33,608 nucleotides of DNA, taken from NCBI GenBank assembly GCA_028287185.1, contig JAQBQD010000155.1:1-33608 (forward strand), read 5' to 3'. Both the position numbers and the translations under genes were made by a program. Origin of the DNA: Gemmatimonadota bacterium. Lineage in GTDB: Bacteria; Gemmatimonadota; Gemmatimonadetes; Longimicrobiales; Longimicrobiaceae. Position 1 is the stretch's first letter. Each line of letters starts with the position of its first letter. The notes beneath the pieces are model-generated. The model was not told where the DNA came from and did no database searches. It saw only the letters and a list, made by a program, of their open reading frames with translations. This document shows, one piece after another, positions 22,387 through 30,437 of the stretch.

Positions 22387-23987
22387 GACGGCGTTTCGGT
22401 CGATGGATTCGCCGCGGGCTGCTCGTCGCCTTCGCCGGCGGTGGAATTCTCGGAGCACCTCTGCCGATCAACGGACAGACGGCGACGGCTCCCCCGAAGA
22501 AGCAGCGGCCCGTCGTCGTGGCGTCGAAGCCGTTCGCGGAGTCTTACGTGCTGGCGGAGATGTTCGCACAGCTGTTGGAGGCGCGCGGCATCGCGGTGGA
22601 CCGGCGGCCGGGGCTGGGGGCGACGGAGATCGCGTTCGGCGCGCTGCGGGCGGGGGCCATCGACGTGTATCCCGACTACACGGGCACGGGGCTCACGGCC
22701 ATCCTGCACGAGCCGCCCGTGCACGACCCGCGGGCGGCGTACGGGCGCGTGGCGGGCGAGTTCCGGCGGCGCTGGGGCGTGCGCTGGCTGCCGCCGCTGG
22801 GCTTCCAGAACACCTACGCCATCGCCGTCCGCCGAGCGACGGCGCGCGAGCTGCGGCTGCGAACGCTGAGCGACCTGGCGCGCGTGGGGCCCCGCATCAA
22901 CGGCGGCTTCACCCCGGACTTCATCGGCCGGGACGACGGGCTGCCGGGGCTGGCGCGCACGTACGGCTTCCACCCGCGCCAGGTGCGGCCGCTGGTGCAG
23001 GCGCTCAAGTACCCCGCCCTGGCCGCCGGCAGCGTCGACGTGGTGGACGGCTACTCCACCGACGGCGCCATCGCCCGCTACGACCTGGCCGTGCTGGACG
23101 ACGACCGCGGCTTCTTTCCGCCGTACGAAGCCGCCGCGCTGGTGAGCGAACGGCTCGCGCGGGAGAACCCGGCCGCCGTCGCCGCCCTCACGGAGCTGAG
23201 CGGCAGGCTGGACGAGGCGCGGATGCGCGTGCTGAACCGGCGGGTGGAGGTGGATGGCGAGCCCGTGGCGCACGTGGCGGCGGATGCGTTGAAGCAGCTT
23301 GGGCTTACGGGCGATGCGAATCGTCCGGCGAACGCTTCCGCCGGACGCGCGGCCGGGCTCTGGGAATACCTGGAGGGGCATCGCGCGGAGCTTCTCTCCC
23401 TCACGCTGAGGCACCTTCTGCTCGTCGCGGTGCCGCTGCTGCTGGCCGTGCTCGTCGGCGTGCCGCTCGCGGTGATGCTGGCGCGCGCGCGGCCCGCGGC
23501 GGCGGAGGGAACGGTGCGCGCGGTGGGCGTGCTGCAGACCATCCCGGGCATCGCGCTGCTGGCGTTCATGATCCCGCTGCTGGGCATCGGCGTGGTGCCG
23601 GCGCTGGCGGCGCTCTTCCTGTACTCGCTGTATCCCGTGGTCCGCAACACCTACAGCGGCGTGCGCGATGCGGGGCCGGAGGCGGCCGCCGCGGCCACGG
23701 CGCTCGGGATGAGCCCCGGGCAGGTGATGCGGCACGTGCGCCTGCCGCTGGCCGCGCCCGCGATCATGGCCGGCGTCCGCACCGCCGCCGTGATCGACGT
23801 CGGCACGGCCACGCTGGCCGCCTTCATCGGCGCCGGCGGCCTGGGCGACCCCATCGTGGCCGGCCTGGCCCTCAGCGACACGCGCATGATCCTGTCCGGC
23901 GCCATTCCCGCCGCCCTGCTCGCGCTGGCGGTGGACGCGGCGCTCGGCCTGTGCGAGCGCTGGGTTACCCCGGGCGGGCTGCGGTAG
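22383..23987 (+). CDS. Substrate-binding protein/permease fusion, betaine- or EgtU-like importer
   Basis: This 534-residue protein unites two importer parts. After a basic N-terminus and a hydrophobic signal/anchor (about 8-30) comes an OpuAC-type substrate-binding domain (about 40-310): VVASKPFAESYVLAEMFAQL, GAIDVYPDYTGTGL, PLGFQNTYAIAV, INGGFTPDF and VDVVDGYSTDGAI. From about 335 a permease domain with 5-6 helices follows, containing IPGIALLAFMIPLLGIG and the EAA loop ATALGMSPGQVMRHVRLPLAAPAI (about 433-460) that meets the ATPase. Such fusions occur in glycine-betaine/choline systems and in the recently described ergothioneine importer EgtU, where the order is permease then binding domain; here it is reversed. 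Linkage to egtBDA makes ergothioneine the favoured ligand, by inference. It is coupled to the ATPase gene by a 4-base overlap. Confidence 0.88.
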   Translation: MRRRFGRWIRRGLLVAFAGGGILGAPLPINGQTATAPPKKQRPVVVASKPFAESYVLAEMFAQLLEARGIAVDRRPGLGATEIAFGALRAGAIDVYPDYTGTGLTAILHEPPVHDPRAAYGRVAGEFRRRWGVRWLPPLGFQNTYAIAVRRATARELRLRTLSDLARVGPRINGGFTPDFIGRDDGLPGLARTYGFHPRQVRPLVQALKYPALAAGSVDVVDGYSTDGAIARYDLAVLDDDRGFFPPYEAAALVSERLARENPAAVAALTELSGRLDEARMRVLNRRVEVDGEPVAHVAADALKQLGLTGDANRPANASAGRAAGLWEYLEGHRAELLSLTLRHLLLVAVPLLLAVLVGVPLAVMLARARPAAAEGTVRAVGVLQTIPGIALLAFMIPLLGIGVVPALAALFLYSLYPVVRNTYSGVRDAGPEAAAAATALGMSPGQVMRHVRLPLAAPAIMAGVRTAAVIDVGTATLAAFIGAGGLGDPIVAGLALSDTRMILSGAIPAALLALAVDAALGLCERWVTPGGLR

Positions 23988-23996
23988 GGCGACGCG

Positions 23997-24206
23997 TTGG
24001 GGGATACGCTGTCGCCGTACATCGGGAGCGGCAGGACGGCCGGAGGGGCGCTGGAAGCCACGCGCGCGGACATCCGCCGGCAGGCGCGGCTCGGGCCTCG
24101 ACGAGAGGCCCGAAATCGCCAGAGCGGTGTTCCTCCTACGTCGGACTACTCCGCCTTCCGGCTCGGCGGCGAGCCCGTGGCGGACGGCGGCGTGTTGCAG
24201 TTCTGA
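23997..24206 (+). CDS. Possible small protein after the importer (weak)
   Basis: An open frame of 69 codons with a TTG start begins 9 bases after the permease stop. Third positions are mostly G or C, and the C-terminal third (TSDYSAFRLGGEPVADGGVL, then QF) looks protein-like. There is no ribosome site, and a hairpin (TCGGGCCTC/GAGGCCCGA, 24091-24113) lies inside it, so this could equally be non-coding. No family is recognised. Confidence 0.2.
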   Translation: MGDTLSPYIGSGRTAGGALEATRADIRRQARLGPRREARNRQSGVPPTSDYSAFRLGGEPVADGGVLQF

Positions 24207-24301
24207 CCGGCCCGATCAATCCTGGTCCCACTGCCGGGGGAGGCATGCGTCCGGCTCCCCGGCGGCTTCTCTCCGAGACGCGGCCACGTCCGCGACCGCC
24301 G

Positions 24302-24330
24302 CCCGTCCGTCGCTTCCGGGGACGGACGGG
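24302..24330. terminator. Bidirectional terminator hairpin
   Basis: CCCGTCCGTC and GACGGACGGG form a perfect 10-bp stem with a 9-base loop. It is followed on the plus strand by GCGTTTCC. It separates the plus-strand importer genes from the convergent L,D-transpeptidase gene, whose stop is 14 bases away. Confidence 0.6.
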
Positions 24331-24343
24331 GCGTTTCCGTGCG

Positions 24344-25039
24344 TCAGCCGCCCAGGCCGGCGTACATCAGGCTGCCGTCCTTGAGCTTCGCGATCAGCGC
24401 GTCCTTCTGGTCCGCGGGAACGGCGGGGCATCCCTCGCTGCGCCCCTGGACGACGGGCGCATCCTTCACGTAGGCGGCGCCGTGCACCACCACCGAGCGC
24501 GCCCGCAGGTTGGAGTTGGTCTCCAACAGGCCGTCCAGCCGCAGCGACAGGCCATGCTTTCCCTGGTACGTCTCGCCCGTTCGGACGAAGCCGAGCGAGC
24601 TCATCAGCGAGCCGGGCACGTTGCTGAACTTGTGCGCGAAGCCGTCGTGGTCCGGCTCCGAGCCCTTGCCGTTCGCCATCCGCAGCGACCACACCTGGCC
24701 CGAGCCCATGTCGATCACGTGGAAGCGCGGGTGCGTGGACTGGAGCGCGTAGTCGAGCACGGAGACGACGGCCTGGTTGGGGAAGTTGTCCCGGTGTTTG
24801 CGGAAGAAGTCGAGCGCGGCGCTCAGCAGCTTGGGCGACACCACCTTGCCCGGGTCCAGGTGCGCGAACTCGGCGTCTTCGGACGCGGGCCCGAACTCGT
24901 CGATGCCCAGCGCTCCGGCCGGGAACAGCCGCCCCACCTCCGCGCCGGCGGTCGCCACGTCGGCGAGGTCCAGCGCGTCGGCGCCTTCCGTGTGGTCGTC
25001 GGGATCGGGCATGCGGTCCAGCGTCTCTTCGGCTGACAT
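24344..25039 (-). CDS. Murein L,D-transpeptidase-like protein (YkuD_2 family), no signal peptide
   Basis: This 231-residue protein has a C-terminal half matching the YkuD_2 type of L,D-transpeptidase catalytic domain: FHVIDMGSGQVWSLRMANGKGSEPDHDG, then SLGFVRTGETYQGKHGLSLRLDGL, VVVHGAAYV (His186) and QGRSEGCPAVP with the catalytic Cys204. These are the histidine and cysteine of the family. Such enzymes form or exchange 3-3 peptidoglycan cross-links or attach proteins. The N-terminal 75 residues are acidic (MSAEETLDRMPDPDDHTEGAD) and no export signal is visible, which is unusual for a wall enzyme. ATG follows AGAGG at a good distance, and no in-frame upstream extension offers a signal peptide. 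Confidence 0.8.
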   Translation of the reverse strand: MSAEETLDRMPDPDDHTEGADALDLADVATAGAEVGRLFPAGALGIDEFGPASEDAEFAHLDPGKVVSPKLLSAALDFFRKHRDNFPNQAVVSVLDYALQSTHPRFHVIDMGSGQVWSLRMANGKGSEPDHDGFAHKFSNVPGSLMSSLGFVRTGETYQGKHGLSLRLDGLLETNSNLRARSVVVHGAAYVKDAPVVQGRSEGCPAVPADQKDALIAKLKDGSLMYAGLGG

Positions 25040-25100
25040 CGTGTGCCTCTCTTGTGAAATTGGATGAAAGGAGCTGTAGGAAGATCCTGCGATGCGCGGT

Positions 25101-25175
25101 TCAGTCTGCCGTCTGATCGATTTGCGTGCGGTCCGGCTCCTGTGCGGTGAGGGTGAGCTGGACGAGCGGCGTCAT
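25101..25175 (-). CDS. Possible 24-residue leader peptide upstream of the L,D-transpeptidase gene
   Basis: A short frame (ATG ... TGA) encodes MTPLVQLTLTAQEPDRTQID plus four more residues, mostly with G/C-ending codons. It ends 61 bases before the transpeptidase start on the same strand. A CATATTGTCGG patch just upstream might be a -10 region. The ribosome site is weak (GGAA). It could be a leader peptide or chance. Confidence 0.22.
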   Translation of the reverse strand: MTPLVQLTLTAQEPDRTQIDQTAD

Positions 25176-25211
25176 CACGCGCGCGCGTTCCGACAATATG
25201 CGTACCTCGGC

Positions 25212-25254
25212 CGGCCGGGGGAAGAAGCTCTTCGCTTCCCGGGACCCCCGGCCG
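25212..25254. repeat. Large inverted repeat in the divergent intergenic region
   Basis: CGGCCGGGGG and CCCCCGGCCG form a perfect 10-bp outer stem. A short AAG/CTT inner pairing and a bulge lie inside. It sits between the L,D-transpeptidase gene (minus) and the MoxR operon (plus), about 150 bases before the MoxR start. No T-run follows on either strand. The rest of 25040-25402 holds the possible leader peptide and presumed promoters. Confidence 0.45.
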
Positions 25255-25402
25255 CGTTCGCCGGACGAGGAGCGACGAAGCGGTCGTCCGCACCGCCGTC
25301 GGACGGAGGATGGACGCGTCCACGGCGCCCACTGGACCCCCGCGGCGGGTTCCGGTAGCTTCCGAACGGCCCAATCCACATACACATCCGGCACCCGCTC
25401 CC

Positions 25403-26377
25403 ATGCTGAACGCACTCCCCGCGCAGGCCGAGATGGTGGACCTGAGGCTGCTCACGCGCCTGGTGGACGAGGTGGAGACCGTCTTCCGCGGCAAGCGCGA
25501 GACGGTGCGCATGGCGCTGGCTGCGCTCCTGGCCCGCGGGCACCTGCTGTTCGAGGACATTCCCGGCGTGGGCAAGACCACGCTGGCGCGGGCGATCACG
25601 GCAGCGCTGGGGCTGGACTTCCGCCGCGTGCAGTTCACCAGCGACCTGCTGCCGTCGGACGTGCTGGGCGTCTCCATCTACAACCCCCGCACGCACGAGT
25701 TCGAGACGCGCCCGGGCCCCATCTTCACCAACGTGGTGCTGGCGGACGAGATCAACCGCGCCCCGCCGCGCACCCAGAGCGGGCTGCTGGAGGCCATGCA
25801 GGAGGGCCGCGTGACCATCGACGAGCGGAGCTACGACCTGCCCCGCCCCTTCCTGGTGATGGCCACGCAGAACCCGCTGGAGCAGCACGGCACCTATCCC
25901 CTTCCCGAGAGCCAGCTCGACCGCTTCCTCATGCGCCTCAGCATCGGCTATCCCGACGCCGTGCAGGAGCGCGCGGTGCTGATGGCTTCGGTCAGCGTGG
26001 CAGAGCCGGTGGACTCGCTGCGCCCCGTCCTGGGCCCCGGCCAGGTGATGGCCCTGCAGCAGCAGGTGGAGGAGGTGCACGCGGACCCGACGCTCGTGGA
26101 CTACCTGATGGCGATCGTGCAGGCCACCCGCACCGACCCGCGCCTGCGTGCCGGCGCCAGCACCCGCGCCGCCATCGCGCTCTTCCGCGCCGCCCGCGGC
26201 TACGCGCTGGTGGACGGCCGCACCTTCCTGGTTCCCGACGACGTGCGCCGCCTGGTGGTGCCGTGCCTCGCCCACCGCCTGCTCCCCGCCGGCTCGTCCG
26301 CCGCCACCACGGAGGCGTACGACGAGGCCGTGGCGGTGCTGGATTCGATCGTGGCGGGGGTGCCGGTGCCGGTATAG
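25403..26377 (+). CDS. MoxR-family AAA+ ATPase
   Basis: This is a 324-residue cytosolic AAA+ chaperone-like ATPase. Walker A is PGVGKTTLA (about 54-61) and Walker B with its extension is VVLADEINRAPPRTQSGLLEAMQE. Sensor 1 is in FLVMATQNPLEQHGTYPLPE, an arginine-finger region is LDRFLMRL, and the C-terminal lid runs to about 315. It is the classic partner of DUF58 and transglutaminase proteins, which follow directly, and is thought to remodel or assemble membrane or secreted complexes. ATG at 25403 was chosen; the open frame extends 31 codons upstream but with poor protein character. A REP-like hairpin (26391-26408) lies in the 168-base gap before the DUF58 gene. Confidence 0.92.
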   Translation: MLNALPAQAEMVDLRLLTRLVDEVETVFRGKRETVRMALAALLARGHLLFEDIPGVGKTTLARAITAALGLDFRRVQFTSDLLPSDVLGVSIYNPRTHEFETRPGPIFTNVVLADEINRAPPRTQSGLLEAMQEGRVTIDERSYDLPRPFLVMATQNPLEQHGTYPLPESQLDRFLMRLSIGYPDAVQERAVLMASVSVAEPVDSLRPVLGPGQVMALQQQVEEVHADPTLVDYLMAIVQATRTDPRLRAGASTRAAIALFRAARGYALVDGRTFLVPDDVRRLVVPCLAHRLLPAGSSAATTEAYDEAVAVLDSIVAGVPVPV

Positions 26378-26384
26378 GGGGCCC

Positions 26385-26420
26385 TCACCCGGCGGGCTGA
26401 GACCCGCCACCCTCTCCCCG
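26385..26420. repeat. REP-like element in the MoxR-DUF58 gap
   Basis: CCCTCACCC, a hairpin (GGCGGG/CCCGCC, 6 bp, 26391-26408) and CACCCTCTCCCC occur in series. The layout resembles dispersed CCCTCACCC...CCTCTCCC intergenic repeats of GC-rich bacteria. Only one copy is in the window, so its repeat nature is inferred. Confidence 0.3.
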
Positions 26421-26545
26421 TCCGTCGCGAACACGACGCCGGCGCCACGCTCCGGCGCCGGACGGCCGACGAACGAACGGCGCCGCCCGCACCGATGGCC
26501 ACCGCCATCCATCGCGCACGGTGTAGACCTCCGACCTCTCGGTTG

Positions 26546-27649
26546 ATGCCCGCTCCCGCCCCGCCCACCCCCAGCGCCGCCCCCCCGGAGACCGCCGTGC
26601 GGCTCTGGGTGAAGGCGTTCCGGCGGATGATGCGGCCCCCGCGGCGGCTCAAGTTCGCGCGTTCGGGCAAGATCTTCTGCGGGGGGTCGCTGCTGCTGGG
26701 AGTCGCGGCCATCGCCACCGGCAACAACCTGCTCTTCCTGCTGCTGGGCGCCATGCTGGGCTTCATCACGCTCAGCGGGTGGCTGTCGGAGCAGATGGTG
26801 CGGCGCATCGAGGTGCGGCGGAAGCCGCCGCGGGGCGCCACGGCCGGGCACCCGGCGCGCATCGCGTACGAGATCCACAATCCCCGCAAGCGTATGCCCT
26901 GCTTCGCGGTGGAGGTGCAGGAGGAGGGCTGCGCGGGCCGCGCCTGGGTGGCGACCATCGCCCCGGGCGAGACGGCCACGGGGCGCGCCGAGGTGGTGTG
27001 GCCGGGGCGCGGAGTGTATCCGCTGGGGCTGATGGTGCTGGGCACCTCGTTCCCCTTCGGCCTGTTCCGCAAGGAGCGCGACGTGACGGTTCCCGGCGAG
27101 GCCGTGGTCTGGCCCCGCCACGAGCTTGCCGTGCGCGAGCCGCGGCCCTCGGGCGAGCGGGTGCGGCGCGCGGGCGAAAGCTTCGCGGGGGCGGCCGGGG
27201 CGCGCGGCGAGTACCGCGGGCTGCGGCCGTATCGGCCGGGGGACGACCCGCGGGACGTGCACTGGCGGACGAGTGCCCGCCTGGGCGAGCCCGTCGTCCG
27301 CGAGTACGAGCGCGACCGCTCGCACGCCCTGTGGCTGTGCCTGGAGCTGCGCGCGCCGGCGGGGGAGATGGCGGAGACGGCGGTGGAGGTGGCCGCGTCG
27401 CTGGCGCACGACGCCATGCTGCGCGGCGAGCCCTTCGGCCTGGCGACCGGGGACGGCACGGTGGCGCCCGGCAGCGGGCGCGTGCAGCTGGAGCGGGTGC
27501 TGGACGCGCTGGCCCGCATCCGCTTCCGCACCGACGCGCCGCGGCTGGAGGCGCCCGCACCCCCGCGCGAATGCGTGCTGATCACCCCCCACGCAGGCGC
27601 GGACGCCGCGTGGGGCGACGTGTTCACGGCGGAGCGGGGGGGACGGTGA
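26546..27649 (+). CDS. DUF58 membrane protein, MoxR partner
   Basis: This is a 367-residue protein. After a Pro-rich N-terminus and a basic segment (MMRPPRRLKFARSGK) come two closely spaced membrane helices (about 46-90, FCGGSLLLGVAAIATGNNLL and FLLLGAMLGFITLSGWL). A cytosolic or periplasmic part follows. The DUF58 signature YRPGDDPRDVHWRTSAR (about 230-246) is intact, followed by a vWA-like region to the C-terminus. In MoxR operons this protein is the membrane or surface partner of the ATPase. The start at 26546 is uncertain (26495 and the internal MMRPP are alternatives; ribosome site weak). Its stop overlaps the start of the transglutaminase gene by GTGA, showing coupling. Confidence 0.87.
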   Translation: MPAPAPPTPSAAPPETAVRLWVKAFRRMMRPPRRLKFARSGKIFCGGSLLLGVAAIATGNNLLFLLLGAMLGFITLSGWLSEQMVRRIEVRRKPPRGATAGHPARIAYEIHNPRKRMPCFAVEVQEEGCAGRAWVATIAPGETATGRAEVVWPGRGVYPLGLMVLGTSFPFGLFRKERDVTVPGEAVVWPRHELAVREPRPSGERVRRAGESFAGAAGARGEYRGLRPYRPGDDPRDVHWRTSARLGEPVVREYERDRSHALWLCLELRAPAGEMAETAVEVAASLAHDAMLRGEPFGLATGDGTVAPGSGRVQLERVLDALARIRFRTDAPRLEAPAPPRECVLITPHAGADAAWGDVFTAERGGR

Positions 27650-29751
27650 GGCTCCCGCTGCTGCACCGCCGGCTCACGGCGGGGATGGCGCTGGCCGCCC
27701 TCGTGGCCTTCGCGGCGGGGGAGGGAGGCAGCCCGCAGGTGGTGCTCTCCGGCGGGGGGCTGGTGCTGGCGCTGCTCTGGCGGCCCACCGCGCGGGGCAC
27801 GGTGTGGGTGGAGCGCGCGTCGCGGGTGGGCGTGCTGGCCCTCTTCGCCTGGATGATGTACGTGGCCTTCGTGCTGATCGCGGACTTCATGCCCGCCGTG
27901 CTGGCCATGCTGCTCTTCCTGCTGGTGACGGAGAGCCTGCGCGCACTGGAAGCCCACAACGACATGCGGCTGTACTCGCTGTCGTTCGCGCTGCTCATCG
28001 CCTCCACGGCCTACTATCCCGGCGTGCTCTTCGGCGCCGCGTTCGTGGCCTACGTGGCCATGAGCACGCTGGCGATGATGGTGGGCTTCCTGCGGCGCCA
28101 GACGGAGGCGCTGGGCGTGGCCGAGATCCGCCTGGGCCGCCCCTTCCTGGTGGCGACGGCGGCGCTCTCGGGCGTGACGGTGCTGGTGAGCGTGGTGCTC
28201 TTCGTCGTCTTCCCGCGCCTGCCGCGCGCCTGGAACGTGCAGGGCCGCGCCGGCGCAGGCGAGGTGATGGCGGGCTTCACCGACCGCGTCTCCATCGGCG
28301 AGCACGGCGGGCGCATCTCGTCCAACCCCACCATCGTCTTCCGCGTCGAGTTCCCCGAAGGGCCGCGCCCGCCGGACGGCGAGCTGTACTGGCGCGGGCG
28401 CTCGTTCGACCGCTTCGACGGCACGCGCTGGTCGCGCACGGAGGGACTGTCGACGCCCGTGGCCGGCGGCGGGTGGTACCGCGAGCGCTGGGGGCCCGAA
28501 CGGCGCACGCAGCGCATCTACGGCGGGCCTCCCGGCGCCTTCGTGCTCTTCGGGCTGGCGCCCATCGAGGAGGTGCAGCCGCGCTCGGCCATCCGACCCT
28601 TCCGCGACGCCACCGGCGACCTGGCCTTCGTCGGCAGCGACGAGCCCGTCTACACCATCGTCTCGGGCCCCGCGCGTCCCCCGCGCGACCTGCTGCGCAC
28701 CGCGCCCGACGACCCGTATCCCTCGGAGGGCGCCTTCCTGCAGCTCCCGGCGCTCTCCCCCGAGGTGAAGCGCCTGGCGGACTCCATCACGGCCGGCGAG
28801 CGCGGGCGGGTGGCGAAGGTGGAGGCGGTGCGCGGCTACTTCACGGGCGGCCGCTTCCGCTACACGCTGGACCTGCCCGCGAACGCGCTGGACGCCACGC
28901 TGGAGGGCTTCCTCTTCCACCGCCGCGCGGGGCACTGCGAGTACTTCTCCACGGCGATGACGGTGCTGCTGCGGGCCGAGGGCATCCCCGCGCGCGAGGT
29001 GAACGGCTTCCTGGGCGGCGACTGGAACGAGGCGGGAAAGTACCTGGCCGTCACCGGCAACGACGCGCACGCCTGGGTGGAGGTGTGGTTCCCCGACGTG
29101 GGATGGGTCTCGTTCGATCCCACCCCGCCCCGCGGCCGGCAGCAGGCGCTCACCGACTCCGAGCGCGCCTCGTGGGTGTGGCCCGCGCGCTTCTGGTTCG
29201 ACGGAGTGGAGCACCGCTGGTACAAGTGGGTGCTGGACTACAACCTGGACAAGCAGGTGGCGCTGTTCCGCGACGCGGGCGACTTCTTCTCGCGCAACCG
29301 CGGCACGGGCGCGGTGGCCGGCGCCCGGCAGCGTCCGGGGGGCGGCGCGCTCGCGTGGGCGCTGGGCGCGGGCCTCGTCGTCTTCCTCCTGTGGCTGCGC
29401 GGCGGGCGGCGCGGAGAGCGGGTGACGGAGGAGGGGCGCATCTACCTGGACCTGCGCCGTGCCTACGAGCGTGCCGGGTGGCCGCGTCCCCCCGGCGAGA
29501 CGCCGCTGGACTTCGCCGCCGCGCTGCGGGCGAAGGGCGCCCCGGCGGCGCAGACCGCGGCGCACGTGGTGGACCTGTACCTCCGCGCCCGCTTCGGGGG
29601 CAGGGACATCGGCGGCGAGGGGCGGAGGCGGATGCGCGCGGGGCTGGACGCCGTGCGCGAGTCGCTGCGCCGGGCGGGACGCCGGCGGCCTCCTCCGTCG
29701 GTCGCGGCGCGCGGTCCCGGCGCCGCGCGGCGGCTGAAGGCAAAGCGGTAG
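27646..29751 (+). CDS. TgpA-like membrane transglutaminase (DUF3488/Transglut_core/DUF4129)
   Basis: This is a 701-residue integral membrane protein. The N-terminal part (about 1-200) holds six or so helices of the DUF3488 type. A large extracytoplasmic part carries a transglutaminase-like core with an intact triad: Cys431 in RRAGHCEYFSTAMTVLLRAE, His475 in NDAHAWVEVWFPDVGWVSF and Asp491 in FDPTPP. One more helix (about 565-585) is followed by a DUF4129-like tail (about 590-701) with an Arg-rich end. The family (TgpA in Pseudomonas, essential there) is believed to act in the periplasm, possibly on peptide bonds or cross-links, but its substrate is unknown. Start GTG overlaps the DUF58 stop, completing the MoxR-DUF58-transglutaminase operon. 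Confidence 0.9.
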   Translation: MRLPLLHRRLTAGMALAALVAFAAGEGGSPQVVLSGGGLVLALLWRPTARGTVWVERASRVGVLALFAWMMYVAFVLIADFMPAVLAMLLFLLVTESLRALEAHNDMRLYSLSFALLIASTAYYPGVLFGAAFVAYVAMSTLAMMVGFLRRQTEALGVAEIRLGRPFLVATAALSGVTVLVSVVLFVVFPRLPRAWNVQGRAGAGEVMAGFTDRVSIGEHGGRISSNPTIVFRVEFPEGPRPPDGELYWRGRSFDRFDGTRWSRTEGLSTPVAGGGWYRERWGPERRTQRIYGGPPGAFVLFGLAPIEEVQPRSAIRPFRDATGDLAFVGSDEPVYTIVSGPARPPRDLLRTAPDDPYPSEGAFLQLPALSPEVKRLADSITAGERGRVAKVEAVRGYFTGGRFRYTLDLPANALDATLEGFLFHRRAGHCEYFSTAMTVLLRAEGIPAREVNGFLGGDWNEAGKYLAVTGNDAHAWVEVWFPDVGWVSFDPTPPRGRQQALTDSERASWVWPARFWFDGVEHRWYKWVLDYNLDKQVALFRDAGDFFSRNRGTGAVAGARQRPGGGALAWALGAGLVVFLLWLRGGRRGERVTEEGRIYLDLRRAYERAGWPRPPGETPLDFAAALRAKGAPAAQTAAHVVDLYLRARFGGRDIGGEGRRRMRAGLDAVRESLRRAGRRRPPPSVAARGPGAARRLKAKR

Positions 29752-29883
29752 GGACGGTTTTCCACGGGTTAGCACGATCTTCGCAATCACGACGCCGGTT
29801 CCCATGTCCCGCCGCATCCCGCCGGCGAGGGCGGGCCGGCCCACCGCGCGCCGGCCGACGACGCGACACCCCGGGAGTTCACG

Positions 29884-30426
29884 ATGGAGCTGAAGCGGTA
29901 CGAGGTGGAGGTGGTCTATCGCCAGACGGCGCGCTACTCGGTGGAGGCGCCAGACCGCGCGGCCGCCGAGCGCGCGGCCACCGCGCACTGGAAGCGCGGC
30001 GACGTGCGCGGCGAGGTGGGCCCCGAGTGCTGCGAGCTGGAGTCGGTACGCGTGGTGGACCTGCCGGGCGAGGACGCCCGCGCCGCCGACCGCGCCGCCG
30101 CGCTGCGCTTCCTGCGCGACCGCGAGCTGGTGATCGAGCGGCTCAGCGACGACGCCTTCAACCCCTGCGTGCACGACGCCCTTTCCGCCGAGGAGGTGGC
30201 CCGCCACGTGGGATGGACCACCGAGGCGGACGAGGCCGACGCCGCACGCGCGTCACGCGCGCTGGAGCGCCTGTGCTCCGAGCGGCGGGTGGTGTGCTTC
30301 AGCCGGCCCCGCGTGCGCACGGGCGAGCGCGGAGACATTCGCCTCTACTGCACGCCGCAGCACCTGGAGCGCCTGTCGATGCTCATGATCGAGGACCCCT
30401 CCGGTGCTCCCGCGGGCGCGGTCTGA
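29884..30426 (+). CDS. Two-part protein of unknown function (DpnD-like N-terminus, possible winged helix)
   Basis: This is a 180-residue protein with GGGAG about 8 bases before the ATG. Residues 1-60 (MELKRYEVEVVYRQTARYSV ... AERAATAHW) look like the small beta-alpha domain seen in DpnD/PcfM-like proteins. Residues about 95-165 (AEEVARHVGWT, ALERLCSERRVVCFSRPRVR, RLYCTP) have the helix-helix-hairpin feel of a winged-helix fold. There is no signal peptide or membrane helix. Four or five cysteines are scattered (ECCELE, NPCVHD, LCSERR, YCTP), so metal or redox sensing is conceivable. No family is recognised with confidence. A terminator hairpin follows, so it may not be co-transcribed with the CsoR gene. 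Confidence 0.65.
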   Translation: MELKRYEVEVVYRQTARYSVEAPDRAAAERAATAHWKRGDVRGEVGPECCELESVRVVDLPGEDARAADRAAALRFLRDRELVIERLSDDAFNPCVHDALSAEEVARHVGWTTEADEADAARASRALERLCSERRVVCFSRPRVRTGERGDIRLYCTPQHLERLSMLMIEDPSGAPAGAV

Positions 30427-30437
30427 CCTCGCCACGT

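Noticed and set aside
21610-23987. Annotating the ABC system simply as a glycine-betaine importer
   Set aside because: The fold class fits, but ligand residues were not confirmed and the egt genes next door make ergothioneine at least as likely, so the substrate was left as inference.
26200-30207. Long minus-strand open frame opposite the MoxR operon (about 1335 codons)
   Set aside because: It overlaps three genes with clear family motifs on the other strand and has only low-complexity Arg/Gly/His sequence.
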